From Metridium senile (taxonomy: Eukaryota > Cnidaria > Anthozoa > Actiniaria > Metridiidae): a stretch of DNA of 64,000 nt. Position numbers and translations under genes: made by a program. Below, piece by piece: positions 23,281-34,410 of the stretch. Under the pieces are notes generated by a model. It saw only the letters and a list, made by a program, of their open reading frames with translations. It had not been told where the DNA came from and ran no database searches. The first letter of the stretch is position 1; each line of letters starts with the position of its first letter. The stretch is taken from NCBI GenBank assembly GCA_949775045.1, contig OX459104.1, forward strand, positions 7,791,427 through 7,855,426, given 5' to 3'.

Positions 23281-24065
23281 TGCAATCAATCAATCGAACA
23301 ATCAGTCAGTCAGTCAACCAATAAAGCATAGTTAATATAATAAAAATATGTAACACCGTAAAAAATGCTCAATTAACTTTACTGACGTTTCGAGCTTTAG
23401 CCCTTCGTCGGAGTAAAAAAGGCAATAAAGGCAATAAAGCAATGAAATATTCAATCAATCAAACAATCAATTATATAATCCATCAATCAGTCAGTCAAGT
23501 CAATCAATCAATTATTCAATCAATCAAACAATAAATCAATCTATCAATCAGTCAATCAACCAATTATTCAATCAACCAACCAAACAATCAATCAATCAAT
23601 GCATCTAAAAATCAATCATTAATATTGAAACAATCAATCACTAATCAGTCAAGTCAATCAATCAACTATTCAATCAAACAATCAATAAATCTATCAATCA
23701 ATGCATCTAAAAATCAATCATTAATATTAAAACAATCAATCACTAATCAGTCAAGTCAATCAATCAACTATTCAATCAAACAATCAATCAATCTATCAAT
23801 CAATACATCTAAAAATCAATCATTAATATTAAAACAATCAATCACTAATCAGTCAAGTCAATCAATCAATCAATTATTCAATCAAACAATCAATCAATCT
23901 ATCAATCAATACATCTAAAAATCAATCATTAATATAAAACAATCAATCAATCAATCACTAGTCAGTCAAGTCAATCAATCAATCAATCAATCATTCAATC
24001 AATCAAACAATCTATCAATCAGTCAATCAACCAATTATTCAATCAAACAATCAATTAAACAAACA
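23281..24065. repeat. (CAAT)n microsatellite with 102 bp higher-order repeat
   Basis: CAAT/CAGT tetramers run for about 780 bp. Within 23601-23935 a larger unit starting (G/A)CATCTAAAAATCAATC recurs at 23601, 23703, 23805 and 23911, a period of 102-106 bp. The tract is interrupted near its start by the Penelope motif at 23340-23420. Confidence 0.9.
23340..23420 (-). mobile_element. Penelope-like terminal repeat fragment with hammerhead-like motif
   Basis: On the minus strand, TTTACTCCGACGAAGGGC, TAAAGCTCGAAACGTC and AGTAAA are followed by TTTTACGGTGTTACA. The motif at 23378-23417 has complementary outer arms (TTTACT/AGTAAA), a GGGC/GCTC hairpin and a GAAACGTC core. Confidence 0.6.
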
Positions 24066-24100
24066 GGTAGGACAGACAGACAAACATATATTTTCAAACA

Positions 24101-24242
24101 GAGAGATTTTCACATGACCGTGAAAGAATTGGCAAACTAATAGTTGTTACTACACTCTGAATCTATTGTTTTCTTTTGTTCTTTACCAACAAATACGAAC
24201 TAAATAGTCGTTTTTCTTGCACGGTCAAATGAAAATCACTCT
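24101..24242. mobile_element. MITE family E, copy 1 (GAGTGATTTTCA...GACCGTGAAAG ends)
   Basis: Ends GAGAGATTTTCACATGACCG and CGGTCAAATGAAAATCACTC are inverted. The inside reads ACACTCTGAATCTATTGTTT, shared with copies at 24251-24536 and 31144-31287. Confidence 0.8.
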
Positions 24243-24250
24243 ATATAGAT

Positions 24251-24536
24251 TGATTTTCATATGACCGTGAAAGAATTGGCTAACTAATCGGTTGTGAGAG
24301 TGAAGGCATTTAAACCGTGAAATAGAAATTGCTTGCTAAAGTGTAATAGTCAAATAGACACAAAAGAAAACAATTGAATTAGAGACTGCTAAGGTGTATT
24401 AGTCTAATATCTATTTCACGGGTTAAATGACTTCACTCTATTACACTCTGAATCTATTGTTTTCTTTTGTTCTTTACTAACAAATACGAATTAAATAGTC
24501 GTTTTTCTTTCACGGTCAAATCACGGAAATCACTCT
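24251..24536. mobile_element. MITE family E, copy 2, interrupted by family F
   Basis: It has the same arms as copy 1, but a second element is inserted at 24297-24439. The E interior resumes with ACACTCTGAATCTATTG after the insertion. Confidence 0.75.
24297..24439. mobile_element. MITE family F nested in family E
   Basis: Ends AGAGTGAAGGCATTTAAACCGTGAAAT and ATTTCACGGGTTAAATGACTTCACTCT are inverted. Relatives with AACCCGTGAAA tips are at 30810-31080, 31555-31592 and, in the transposase intron, 56121-56302. Confidence 0.75.
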
Positions 24537-24796
24537 AGCTAGATAGCTACAATGGATACCTGACTGATTGGCATGCTGAACGACTGACTGATTGACTGAC
24601 TGGCCGATTAACTGGCTAACCGGAATGACTGACTGACTAACAATAAAAAAAACTATGATATATCAGCTGTTGTAGAGGGCTGTGGTAGGGACTGCTACCT
24701 TTGCCAATCGTAATCGTTTTAGTAATCGTAAACATTTTAGTAATCGTTTTAGTAATATTTTAAAGACAGTTTCTATTGTTCATATATATATATATA

Positions 24797-25013
24797 CAGC
24801 GATTTGCAAAAACTTTGACTCATTTGTAGATATATAAATATATATCAAAATAATATAAGAAATTATGGGATATGATAACTGATATTTTTTTCAGATAGGC
24901 CAAGTCATAGGCAACTCGAAAAAAATATCAGTTATCATATCCCATAATTTCTTATATTATTTTGATATATATTTATATATGTACAAATGAGTCAAAGTTT
25001 TTGCAAATCGCTG
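24797..25013. mobile_element. Near-perfect palindrome, Tc1/mariner-type MITE
   Basis: Arms of about 95 bp start CAGCGATTTGCAAAAACTTT and end AAAGTTTTTGCAAATCGCTG, with TA on each outer side. The arms are almost identical and the loop is only about 30 bp, so the insertion looks young. Confidence 0.85.
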
Positions 25014-25164
25014 TATATATATATTAGCTAGTTAATTTCTTTCATATTGCGTATTATAATTTATATTTTGATTGTGTCCCCAATTAGAGACATTATAACG
25101 ACTAGACACATTAATAAAGTTTATGTATGTATCGTATGTATGAAATTGAAACAGACAAAAAAAA

Positions 25165-25325
25165 CAGACGTCGACAGCCAAACAAACTAACCAACACACA
25201 AACAAAAACACACACACAAACAAACAAACAAACAAGCAAACAAACAAACAAACATGCACAGACAAACAAACAAACAAACAAACAAACAAACACAGACAAA
25301 CAAACAAGCAAACTAACTAAAAAAC
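25165..25325. repeat. (CAAA)n microsatellite
   Basis: Imperfect CAAA/CAAG tetramers, followed by a 57 bp duplication (GCAACCAAAT.GTCTGCAATT block) at 25345-25465. Confidence 0.9.
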
Positions 25326-25559
25326 AAAAACAGGAAAGCAGTAGCAACCAAATCGTCTGCAATTCGTACGTAGCCATAGGTGAGCGAAGTGTTTACAAGT
25401 CGGTTGATATTGCAACCAAATTGTCTGCAATTCGTACGTAGCCATAGGTGAGCGAAGTGTTTACAAGTGTTGATATTGTGATGCTAATTTAGATACAACC
25501 ATTTTAATAATAGATGTTTAATTTTCTTTGTTCTAATACCATTGATTGGTTTGCAAAAC

Positions 25560-25725
25560 CATAACAGCATAAATGGAAACTAGCGAGTAAACTAGTATAG
25601 ACTGCGTCGGTGTTTGATATAAACGATAGATAATATAATGAAATTTGTAACACCGTAACAATGTTGACTTAACTTTACTCTTTACTGACGTTTCGAGCTT
25701 TAGCCCTTCGTCGGAGTAAAAAACA
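25560..25725 (-). mobile_element. Penelope-like terminal repeat, solo copy, reverse
   Basis: On the minus strand it is TTTACTCCGACGAAGGGC / TAAAGCTCGAAACGTC / AGTAAAG, then GTTACGGTGTTACAAATTTC, ACACCGACGCAGTCTATAC and CTCGCTAGTTTCCATTT. The order is the same as at 12990 and 37018. The hammerhead-like motif is at 25681-25720. Confidence 0.65.
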
Positions 25726-25794
25726 AAACAAAATACGTCACTGTACGTCCGCCTTTAGTAGTGGACGAAAGAGACATGGATAATTTTTATTTAA

Positions 25795-26030
25795 AGGTTA
25801 TACAACTTGCAGTAAGGTTGTCATACAAAAATATACATTTGTTATAAAGAAAATAGAACATTTGTGATTTAGTACGATAGGAATTGATTAAAAGACAAAA
25901 GAAGATCACTCAAGCTCTCTTTTGTCTTCTAATTAAAATATTCCTTTGGCACTAATTCACAAATGTTCTATTTTCTTTGTGACAAATGTTCTATTTTGTA
26001 TGACAATCTTACTGCAAGTAGGTGCATATT
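25795..26030. mobile_element. MITE family A, copy 2
   Basis: It has the same arms (ATAAAGAAAATAGAACATTT and complement) and GAAGATCACTCAAGC centre as 954-1177. It ends TTACTGCAAGTAGGTGCATA. Confidence 0.8.
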
Positions 26031-26067
26031 GGCAAACATTCAGTTTACTCGACTATGAGCTTGGGCT

Positions 26068-26262
26068 TCCTGTGGTTCCTCTATATATAGGTACCTCTAT
26101 ATATTAAGCGGTCACCCTAGGGACTTTCCAAAGTGGCCGCTTAATAGAGGTTGGCCGCTGAATAGAGGTATAGAATAGGTATATGAATAGATAGACTTTT
26201 TTAAATAGACTTTTTATTGTGGTCGCCTAATAGAGGGTGACCGCTTAATAGAGGTACCACTT
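26068..26262. mobile_element. Foldback element with TAATAGAGGT/ACCTCTATTAAG blocks
   Basis: ACCTCTATATATTAAGCGGTCACC at the left is matched by GGTGACCGCTTAATAGAGGT at the right, with two more GCCGCTTAATAGAGG-like blocks between. Confidence 0.7.
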
Positions 26263-26469
26263 TAATCTCAATCTTTTCAAGTTTCGAACAATGCGTTGTT
26301 ACTTGTACTGAGCCGGAAACTCGACAGCATAAAAAAATAAGTAAGCAAATAAATAATATCAATGGCTTTGTCTCTTTGTCTCTCTCGACTTCGCATGTTG
26401 GATTATATCGTGGATTTAATTGTCTCACGCCGTCCCACGTCGCGGTGTAGTACATGGTACTGTAAAACC

Positions 26470-27235
26470 AACATTACTAGTCTAGATAGCTCAAAATCGA
26501 ATTCATATAATGAAAGCTAGTATAAATCTCAATCTACTTCAGCTATTTTCAAGAAGAATTACGTTACGTAAACGCATACAATTGACATTCTTTTTGCCAA
26601 AGTGTTCGCTAACTACTGATATTTCATTTCAAGTGGTTCTAAACCTTAACAAAAAAAACTCTTTCAACGCACTAAGTCAAGCTTTTAAATATCTTTTAAG
26701 GAACTAGTTTCGTCTTTAATTAGACCTTATCAAACCTAAAGTTCGTAATTTACGTTATCATATGACAGGTATTTTGCCCGGCGTGCGCTATTAAGAAAAC
26801 CTTCGGGAAAAAGTCACGTGATTGGGTCCGTACGGCATTTTACACCTGGTCCGTACAAACACGTACAGACCCGCTACTCGAAACATCACAAAAGAAATGG
26901 CCTTTAAATTAAAAAGAGTGGTTCATATGATAAAAATCCTATCATGCGCTCGCTCCGTACGTCATGACTGCGAGCCAAATATGTCCCCGTACGGCCCTCC
27001 CATTCAGTCAATAAGTACTTACTAACTAGCTTCTGCACGTTAAGGAAAATGCCCGCCCAACAAATGATAAAAGTATAACCCCTAGGTTTTGCCTCAACTC
27101 TCACCGCAGTTTTCGACTTTCTGCAAACTCAGACATTACAACTGATGGTTGTGAAATACGTTGTTGGCTGCCGTCAATCAAAAACATAAACGGTGTCGAG
27201 TGATTAGCAGCAGCCAAAGACGTATTCACAGAAAG
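26470..27235. other. Stretch with no gene; several CCGTACGG blocks
   Basis: GGTCCGTACGGC-type sequence occurs several times (for example around 26827, 26957 and 26993). A short inverted pair around TTGGCTGC...GCAGCCAAAG spans about 27164-27220. Nothing coding was recognised. Confidence 0.4.
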
Positions 27236-27382
27236 AATATACTAATATCTTATTAACCGAGCTTTCCACTGTCTTATGGCCAGAGCGCCTAGCGCGAGGG
27301 CCATAAAAGTGGGGGAAAACGAGGTTCCATAACTTCCAGTACGGCCCGAGCAAGCGAGGTTAATAAGATATTTATTATATAG
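27236..27382. mobile_element. Foldback element with TATCTTATTAACCGAGC ends
   Basis: TATCTTATTAACCGAGC at the left is matched by GAGCAAGCGAGGTTAATAAGATA at the right. A related end (ACAAGCGAGGTTAATAAATC) is at 5600-5630. Confidence 0.6.
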
Positions 27383-27739
27383 CAATTTTAGGGAAAAAAA
27401 TTATAATAAATTAGCTGCTCTCGCTTTTCCGGTCCGTACGGAAAAAGTACGGCCCGCTTATTGACCAATGAGATCGTGCGTTATATCTTTGCTATATATA
27501 ATAATAACAATTATGTATTGATTGGTATAATATACCCAAGCCTTAGTATACTTGAGTTTTCTGGCGTGTACATCAATAATGAGCTTGAAACTAATACTTG
27601 GATTAAAATATCTGGCGTTCTATTCAAGAAATGACAACGGTCCTGCTGTGGCCACTCCAAGACGTCAACCGTATCAACACTGTATGTTTATTTATACTAA
27701 CCCCAACATAGAATAGTATATCCCGCGTGAAACATTAGT

Positions 27740-28785
27740 GAAATACTACAAACACTATGTCAATGAAATTAAACAACAGCAGTCTATAGTGTGTAATAGA
27801 ACACTATATCCATGAAATAGAATTGCTACTGTGTAATAGAGCGCAAACACTATATTCATGAAATAGAATCAAATTGCTACTGTGGAATAAAGCGCAAACA
27901 CTATACATGAAATAAAATACAATTGCTGCTGTGTAATAGAGCGCAAACACTATATATCCATGAAATAAAATTGCTACTGTGGAATAAAGCGCAAACACTA
28001 TACATGAAATAAAATACAATTGCTGCTGTGTAATAGAGCGCAAACACTATATATCCATGAAATAAAATTGCTACTGTGGAATAAAGCGCAAACACTATAT
28101 TCATGAAATAGAATCAAATTGCTATTGTGGAATAGAGCGCAAACACTATATATCCATGAAATAAAATTGCTACTGTGGAATAAAGCGCAAACACTATACA
28201 TGAAATAAAATACAATTGCTGCTGTGTAATAGAGCGCAAACACTATATATCCATGAAATAAAATTGCTACTGTGGAATAAAGCGCAAACACTATATTCAT
28301 GAAATAGAATCAAATTGCTATTGTGTAATAGAGCGCAAACACTATATATCCATGAAATAAAATTGCTACTGTGGAATAAAGCGCAAACACTATACATGAA
28401 ATAAAATACAATTGCTGCTGTGTAATAGAGCGCAAACACTATATCCATGAAATAAAATAACTGAAATTGCTGCTGTGGAATAGAGCGCAAACACTATATT
28501 CATGAAATAGAATCAAATCAGTACTGCTGTGGAATAGAGTGCATGCAACAATATATCCATGAAATAGAATCAAATCAGTGCTGCTGTGGAATAGAGTGCA
28601 TGCAACAATATATCCATGAAATAGAATCAAATCAGTACTGCTGTGGAATAGAGTGCATGCAACAATATATCCATGAAATATAATCAAATCAGTGCTGCTG
28701 TGGAATAGAGTGCAAACACTATATCCATGAAATAAAATCAAATTGCTGCTGTGGAATAGAGTGCAAACACTATATCCATGAAAAC
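27740..28785. repeat. ~50 bp tandem minisatellite, about 20 units
   Basis: The unit is built from GGAATA(A/G)AGCGCAAACACTA, TAT(C)CATGAAATA and AAATTGCTGCTGT, with several variants arranged in a higher-order pattern. The last units carry GTGCATGCAACAATATATCC. Minus-strand frames of 79-152 codons are by-products of the period. Confidence 0.95.
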
Positions 28786-29056
28786 AGACAATGTTTATTA
28801 CATATAAAGCATCCATATACAGCGATTTTCTAGTCAACTGTTCAGTTATTTGTTTGAAAATATGACATGGTTTTAACGTATAGAACAACTTAGGCAATTT
28901 TTATTTCAAATAAAACATCCATATAAAAAACAGATTTTACAAAAACAAAACATCTTCTTAAAATCATTATAATCATTATTTGCACCAGATATTTTTCTTA
29001 ATGTATTACCACTTTTACTTTGTTATTTTATGTATCATTGTCAAAGCTGAATTGTA

Positions 29057-29772
29057 GATTAAAGCGCATTAGAATATCCCATAATATAGACGCCATCGAA
29101 ATTATCAAGCGATATACAGTGATTTTTAGCAAACGGTTCAGTTATTTGTTTAAAAATTAAGATAAAATCTCCATCCCACTAATACTTGATTATCAAAACA
29201 GTCATAATTAAAGCGCATTAGAATATCCCATAATTTAGATGCCATCGAAATTATCAAGCGATATACAGCGATTTTTAGCAAACGGCTCAGTTATTTGTTT
29301 AAAAATTAAGATAAAAATCTCCATCCCACTAATACTTGATTATCAAAACAGTCATAATTAAAGCGCATTAGAATATCCCATAATTTAGACGCCATCGAAA
29401 TTATCAAGCGATATACAGCGATTTTTAGCAAACGGCTCAGTTATTTGTTTAAAAATTAAGATAAAAATCTCCATCCCACTAATACTTGATTATCAAAACA
29501 GTCATAATTAAAGCGCATTAGAATATCCCATAATTTAGATGCCATCGAAATTATCAAGCGATATACAGCGATTTTTAGCAAACGGCTCAGTTATTTGTTT
29601 AAAAATTAAGATAAAAATCTCCATCCCACTAATACTTGATTATCAAAACAGTCATAATTAAAGCGCATTAGAATATCCCATAATTTAGACGCCATAGACA
29701 TTATCAAGCGATATACAGAGATTTTTAGCAAACGGCTCAGTTATTTGTTTAAAAATTAAGATAAAAATCTAC
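29057..29772. repeat. 150 bp tandem satellite, five copies
   Basis: AAGCGCATTAGAATATCCCA recurs at 29062, 29211, 29361, 29511 and 29661, a spacing of 149-150 bp. Copies are nearly identical. Each unit contains ATACAGCGATTTTTAGCAAA...CAGTTATTTGTTT, similar to the tip of the mariner-type palindrome at 24797. Confidence 0.95.
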
Positions 29773-29779
29773 ATCCCAC

Positions 29780-30028
29780 AATTAGTTAGTCAATGATTTA
29801 AGATCTATAGAAAAAGCAATTAAACAATATGTTTTTTGATCTCGCCAACGCTACCCCCCGCAGAGCCGGTGAATTGCCTTCCCGCCTATCAATACAATGC
29901 AACACGCGGCTAGATACAGGTTGCGCTGCTGGGGGTCGTATCTGTCCCGGTCTACTTAGAACGTTTAAGTCTACGGAGAACTTGTTTTTCTTGATAGAGT
30001 GATTTTCCGTCGTTCGTGAAAGAAAAAT
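29780..30028. other. Short non-coding stretch between satellite and MITE
   Basis: Contains a GC-richer patch (CTACCCCCCGCAGAGCC). No gene was recognised. Confidence 0.4.
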
Positions 30029-30029
30029 A

Positions 30030-30258
30030 GGAAACTTTAGATTTGACAAAGAGTACGAGATTGAGTACGAGTACAAGTTTTGAAATTGGCCTTCTGTGTG
30101 TTGTTGATGATGAATTGCAGTCTTGTGCATAGATTGAGACACCAAATGAATAAAAACAAGAAGTGGAATGTAATTCAGTATCAACAAAACACACAAGGCC
30201 AATTTTAAAACTCGTACTCGTACTCAATCTCGTACTCTTTGTCAAAACTAAAGTTCCC
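30030..30258. mobile_element. Foldback element with GAGTACGAGATTGAGTACG arms
   Basis: The left arm GGAAACTTTAGATTTGACAA and GAGTACGAGATTGAGTACGA is matched by TCGTACTCAATCTCGTACTC and TTGTCAAAACTAAAGTTCCC at the right. ACACAAGGCCAATTT and AAATTGGCCTTCTGTGT extend the arms inwards. Confidence 0.8.
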
Positions 30259-30267
30259 TAATGACTA

Positions 30268-30538
30268 CAGTAAAACCCCACGTGTAATTTTAAAAGAACC
30301 TAGATTTTTCCAAGTCAGCCTGAACAGGTTCTTATATACATGGTGCTTAACTTGAAATCAGGCTATCTAGGTTCTATTAGCATCACTCACTTCATCATTA
30401 CAACACCTTTCTTCCTATTTTATTTACATACAGGTCAATGCTTTTGCACATGGCTCTCTTTAGTTACACTGAAACAAAACTAGAATTCAAGACTGACAGG
30501 TTCTTAAATTTTAGGTTCTTATACGCGGGGTTTTACTG
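30268..30538. mobile_element. Tc1/mariner-type MITE (CAGTAAAACCCC... ends), copy 1
   Basis: Left CAGTAAAACCCCACGTGTAA and right TTCTTATACGCGGGGTTTTACTG are inverted, and GGTTCTTA.A and TAAGAACC-like blocks recur inside. A related, longer element is at 39451-39895. Confidence 0.75.
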
Positions 30539-30600
30539 TCAATAGTTTGTAGTACGTAGTGCGAAATAGAGGGGTTTCATTAAGCCGTGAAAACAAAGTG

Positions 30601-30711
30601 TACACCTATTTCGAAAAACGTTGCCAGAAGGAGATCTGAATCTGAATCATTTCGGTCTCAGATTGCAGTTTCAGATCTCCTTCTGACAACGTTTTTTTTT
30701 AAATAAGTGTA
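30601..30711. mobile_element. Small foldback element (TACACCTATTTCGAAAAACG ends)
   Basis: The arms contain CAGAAGGAGATCTGAA and its complement, and the ends resemble the MITE at 13746-14005. Confidence 0.7.
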
Positions 30712-30809
30712 TTAATTAAAGTGCAATAGTCAAAACACAACAAAAAAGACAATCTTATGGAATTAAGATGCATTAAAGAGTAATACACTTGTGTGTTTTA
30801 TTAGTTGGT

Positions 30810-30977
30810 AGAGTGAAGTCATTTAACCCGTGAAATAGATATTAGACTAATAGAGTGAAGTCATTTAACCCGTGAAATAGATATTAGACTAATAGAGTGA
30901 AGTCATTTAACCCGTGAAATAGATATTAGACTAATAGAGTGAAGTCATTTAGCCCGTGAAATAGATATTAGACTAAT
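30810..30977. repeat. 42 bp tandem repeat of a MITE family F tip
   Basis: GAGTGAAGTCATTTAACCCG starts at 30811, 30853, 30895 and 30937. Each unit is a family F terminal repeat plus TGAAATAGATATTAGACTAA. The matching opposite end lies at 31045-31080. Confidence 0.9.
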
Positions 30978-31143
30978 ACACCTTAGCAGTCTTTAATTCA
31001 ATTGTTTTCTTTTGTGTCTATTTGACTAATACACCTTGACTATTTAATTTTGTTTCACGGGTTAAATGTCTTCACTCTACACCTTAGCAGTCTCTAATTC
31101 CATTGTTGTTTTTTTGTGTCTATTTGACTAATACACCTTGACT

Positions 31144-31287
31144 AGAGTGATTTGCATTTGACCGTGAAAGAAAAACGACTATTTAGTTCGTACTTGTTGG
31201 TAAAGAACAAAAGAAAACAATAGATTCAGAGTGTAGAAACAACTATTAATTTGCCAATTCTTTCACGGTCATATGAAAATCACTCTA
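31144..31287. mobile_element. MITE family E, copy 3
   Basis: Ends AGAGTGATTTGCATTTGACCG and CGGTCATATGAAAATCACTCT are inverted, and the inside matches the other E copies. A 20 bp poly-G run follows closely (31311-31330). Confidence 0.8.
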
Positions 31288-31808
31288 TTTAATTTTAGAG
31301 TGAAGGCTCGGGGGGGGGGGGGGGGGGGGGAGTACCGGGGATGCTCGTCGTATCTCTTAGGAGTAAAAATTAGCTTTTTCAGGTATCTCTTAGGGTGTGG
31401 AAAAATTAGAGAAGAGCTAATCTATATTCGCTTCTGATACAAAAATTCATCCATTAGGGGAATTTTTGAAAATTTTCGACGAGCCTCCCCGGTACTTTTT
31501 CTCCTGAGTCTCCCCCCCCCCTTTTTTTGTGTCTATTTGACTATTACACCTTGACTTTTTAATTTTGTGTCACGGGTTAAATGTCTTCACTCTAATAGAT
31601 GTACAAAGAGACTAGAAGATTGAAGATGATGTGTGTCATACAATAAACAAATTCGATCATAGCAATCTATTATATTATGGTCTATTATTCTAAAGGCAAA
31701 AACACAAGAAACTGCAGTGACTTTTACAACCTGTTATAGCAAATAAAGTGACTATAATACTATTCACCAGAATATATAATAAGACAAAAGATAATGATGT
31801 TTCTTGTG

Positions 31809-32042
31809 AGGCCCTGTTAGGGGGGAGGGGGGCTGAATAATCCATAATCATAAATAATCGGTAATCCTAAATTGTAAATAATGATTTACCAAAAATAAAT
31901 TACAAACAAGTAATCCTAAATCCTCAATTGGTCCTAAATGCTGCAAAAATAATAAATAATCCTCAAAGTTTTGGGTCAATAATCCATATCCCTGCTCTAA
32001 AAAACCCTAATAATCCATAATCCTAAAACCCTCTCAGGGCCT
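31809..32042. mobile_element. hAT-like MITE with 8 bp target duplication and reiterated TAATCC interior
   Basis: It begins AGGCCCTGTTAGGGGGGAGG and ends CCCTCTCAGGGCCT. The flanks are TTCTTGTG (31801-31808) and CTCTTGTG (32043-32050), an 8 bp duplication with one mismatch. The interior repeats AATAATCC(T/A)TAAT-like phrases. Confidence 0.8.
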
Positions 32043-32344
32043 CTCTTGTGTATTACTCTTTTGTCTCATTAGTACTTTCTTAGATTTGCTGTATACCATT
32101 CCTTTCTTTTTTGTAAAAACAAAACAAAACATTTACAGTGAGGAAACTCTAACCGTGAACACTTTGAGTTTTTTTGTTACTTTTTTAACCCACATCCCAT
32201 GAGTAAACATATTAGAAATAAGATCATTATGAACACTTAGTGTATTTGAACTCACTGCTTTATTTTTAGAGGTTTTGAAGCGGTAGAAGGTTCAGGAAAT
32301 AATAAAATGAAAAAAGTCAAGTGTTCACGGTTCGAGTATCCTCG

Positions 32345-33945
32345 CTGTAAGCGATTTGTAAATAATGGTAATATTATTATTATTTTCAAATAATGAACCA
32401 GTGTTTATTTACACCAATTTTACTGAAAAGGAGTTTCACGATAATTGAACCTTTCACATAATTAACCAGTATTCATTTACAGCCATTTTATATTTTAGTG
32501 ATTATTTGTGTCTTTTTGTGACAAAACGTCGCAAAGTCGCATCGACACTGCATTTGTTTTTTGATACTTGAACTTTTCCCATAATTAACCAGTGTTTATT
32601 TACACCAATTTAAAAAAAAGAGTGATTAGGGTTTCACGACCGAAAGGCACTGTGGGTCTAGTGATTGCTTGTGCCTTTTTTGTTTTGTTTTTGATAATTG
32701 AACCTTTCACATAATTAACCAGTATTCATTTACAGCCATTTTATAAAAAGGTTGACGGAGTGAGTAGGGTTTCACGACCGAAAGGAACTGTGGAACTAGT
32801 GATTACTTGTGCCTTTTTTTTTGATAATTGAACCTTTCACATAATTAACCAGTATTCATTTACAGCCATTTTATAAAAAGGTTGACGGAGTGAGTAGGGT
32901 TTCACGACCGAAAGGAACTGTGGAACTAGTGATTACTTGTGCCTTTTTTTTTGATAATTGAACCTTTCACATAATTAACCAGTATTCATTTACAGCCATT
33001 TTATAAAAAGGTTGACGGAGTGAGTAGGGTTTCACGACCGAAAGGAACTGTGGAACTAGTGATTACTTGTGCCTTTTTTTTTGATAATTGAACCTTTCAC
33101 ATAATTAACCAGTATTCATTTACAGCCATTTTATAAAAAGGTTGACGGAGTGAGTAGGGTTTCACGACCGAAAGGAACTGTGGAACTAGTGATTACTTGT
33201 GCCTTTTTTTTTGATAATTGAACCTTTCACATAATTAACCAGTATTCATTTACAGCCATTTTATAAAAAGGTTGACGGAGTGAGTAGGGTTTCACGACCG
33301 AAAGGAACTGTGGAACTAGTGATTATACTTGTGCCTTTTTTTTTTTGATAATTGAACCTTTCACATAATTAACCAGTATTCATTTACAGCCATTTTATAA
33401 AAAGGTTGACGGAGTGAGTAGGGTTTCACGACCGAAAGGAACTGTGGAACTAGTGATTACTTGTGCCTTTTTTTTTTGATAATTGAACCTTTCACATAAT
33501 TAACCAGTATTCATTTACAGCCATTTTATAAAAAGGTTGACGGAGTGAGTAGGGTTTCACGACCGAAAGGAACTGTGGGTATTTTTAAAATAGTGATTAT
33601 TTGTGTCTTTTTGTGACAAAACGTCGCAAAGTCGCATCGACAGAGCATTTGTTTTCTTAATACTTGAACTTTTCCCATAATTAACAAGTGTTTATTTACA
33701 CCAATTTTAAAAAAAAGGAGTGAATAGAGTTTCACGACCGAAAGGAACTATGGGTCTTCAATAGTGATTATTTGTGCCTTTTTGTGACAAAACGGACGTT
33801 TAAGTCGCATCGACAGGGCATTTTTTTTCCTTGATAATTGAACGTTTCCCATAATATATTAACCAGTATTTATTTATACCAATTTTAAAAATGGTTGACG
33901 GATTGAATTATGGCTTCACGACCGAAAGGAGCTGTGGGTCTTTAA
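32345..33945. repeat. 130 bp tandem satellite, about ten units
   Basis: GATAATTGAACCTTTCACAT recurs at intervals of 130 bp (32823, 32953, 33083, 33213, then slightly longer), with nearly identical central units and diverged outer ones. Each unit contains AACCAGTATTCATTTACAGC, GGGTTTCACGACCGAAAGGA and a T-run. The decay from centre to edge is typical of a satellite growing by unequal exchange. Confidence 0.95.
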
Positions 33946-34139
33946 TAATTAATTGCAATTTCAATATAGATTTTACAAGCACAAAAACAGGATTCATTAC
34001 GGTATTGGCTTGATGCTTGTTGTTACTTAAACCGCGATAACATATTTTGAAATAAAGGTATATAGCTAGCTCAGAACAATATAATAATATTATCAAATTT
34101 GTATCGTTATCCTAGTTTTAAAATATTAACGTATATTAT

Positions 34140-34410
34140 CTCATCGCTGGCCTCTCACCGCTGTGGTCCAGGTTCGAGTCCCGGCTCGGGCATGGATTAT
34201 ATGTGAGTTGAGTTTGTTTGATGTGTTCTTCTCTCCTTATGCCACGAGGGTTTTTCTCCGGGTTATCCGGTTTTCCTCCCTCCACAAAAATGAACATGTG
34301 AGCTGCGTTGTGTGCAAAATAATTAACGTAGAGGTAGTGAGTGTGTGTCTGAGTCTCCCCTATTAGCCACTGGCTAAATACATTGAGACGTTAAAAAAAG
34401 TGATTTATTT
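34140..34410 (+). mobile_element. tRNA-Glu-derived SINE, copy 2 (5' truncated head, full tail)
   Basis: TGGCCTCTCACCGCTGTGGTCC and GGTTCGAGTCCCGGCTCGGG keep the B-box half of a tRNA-Glu. The body matches 6690-6830, and the tail is GTTGTGTGCAAAATAATTAA, GTCTGAGTCTCCCC, AAATACATTGAGACGTTAAA, ending in a T/A-rich run. Confidence 0.8.

Noticed and set aside
27740..28785. Possible CRISPR-like array of spaced repeats
   Set aside because: The whole unit repeats, with no unique spacers, and the genome is eukaryotic. It is a minisatellite.
27804..28897. Overlapping minus-strand frames with YSVCALFHSSN repeats, membrane-like
   Set aside because: They come from the ~50 bp minisatellite. They change frame between units and have no gene context.
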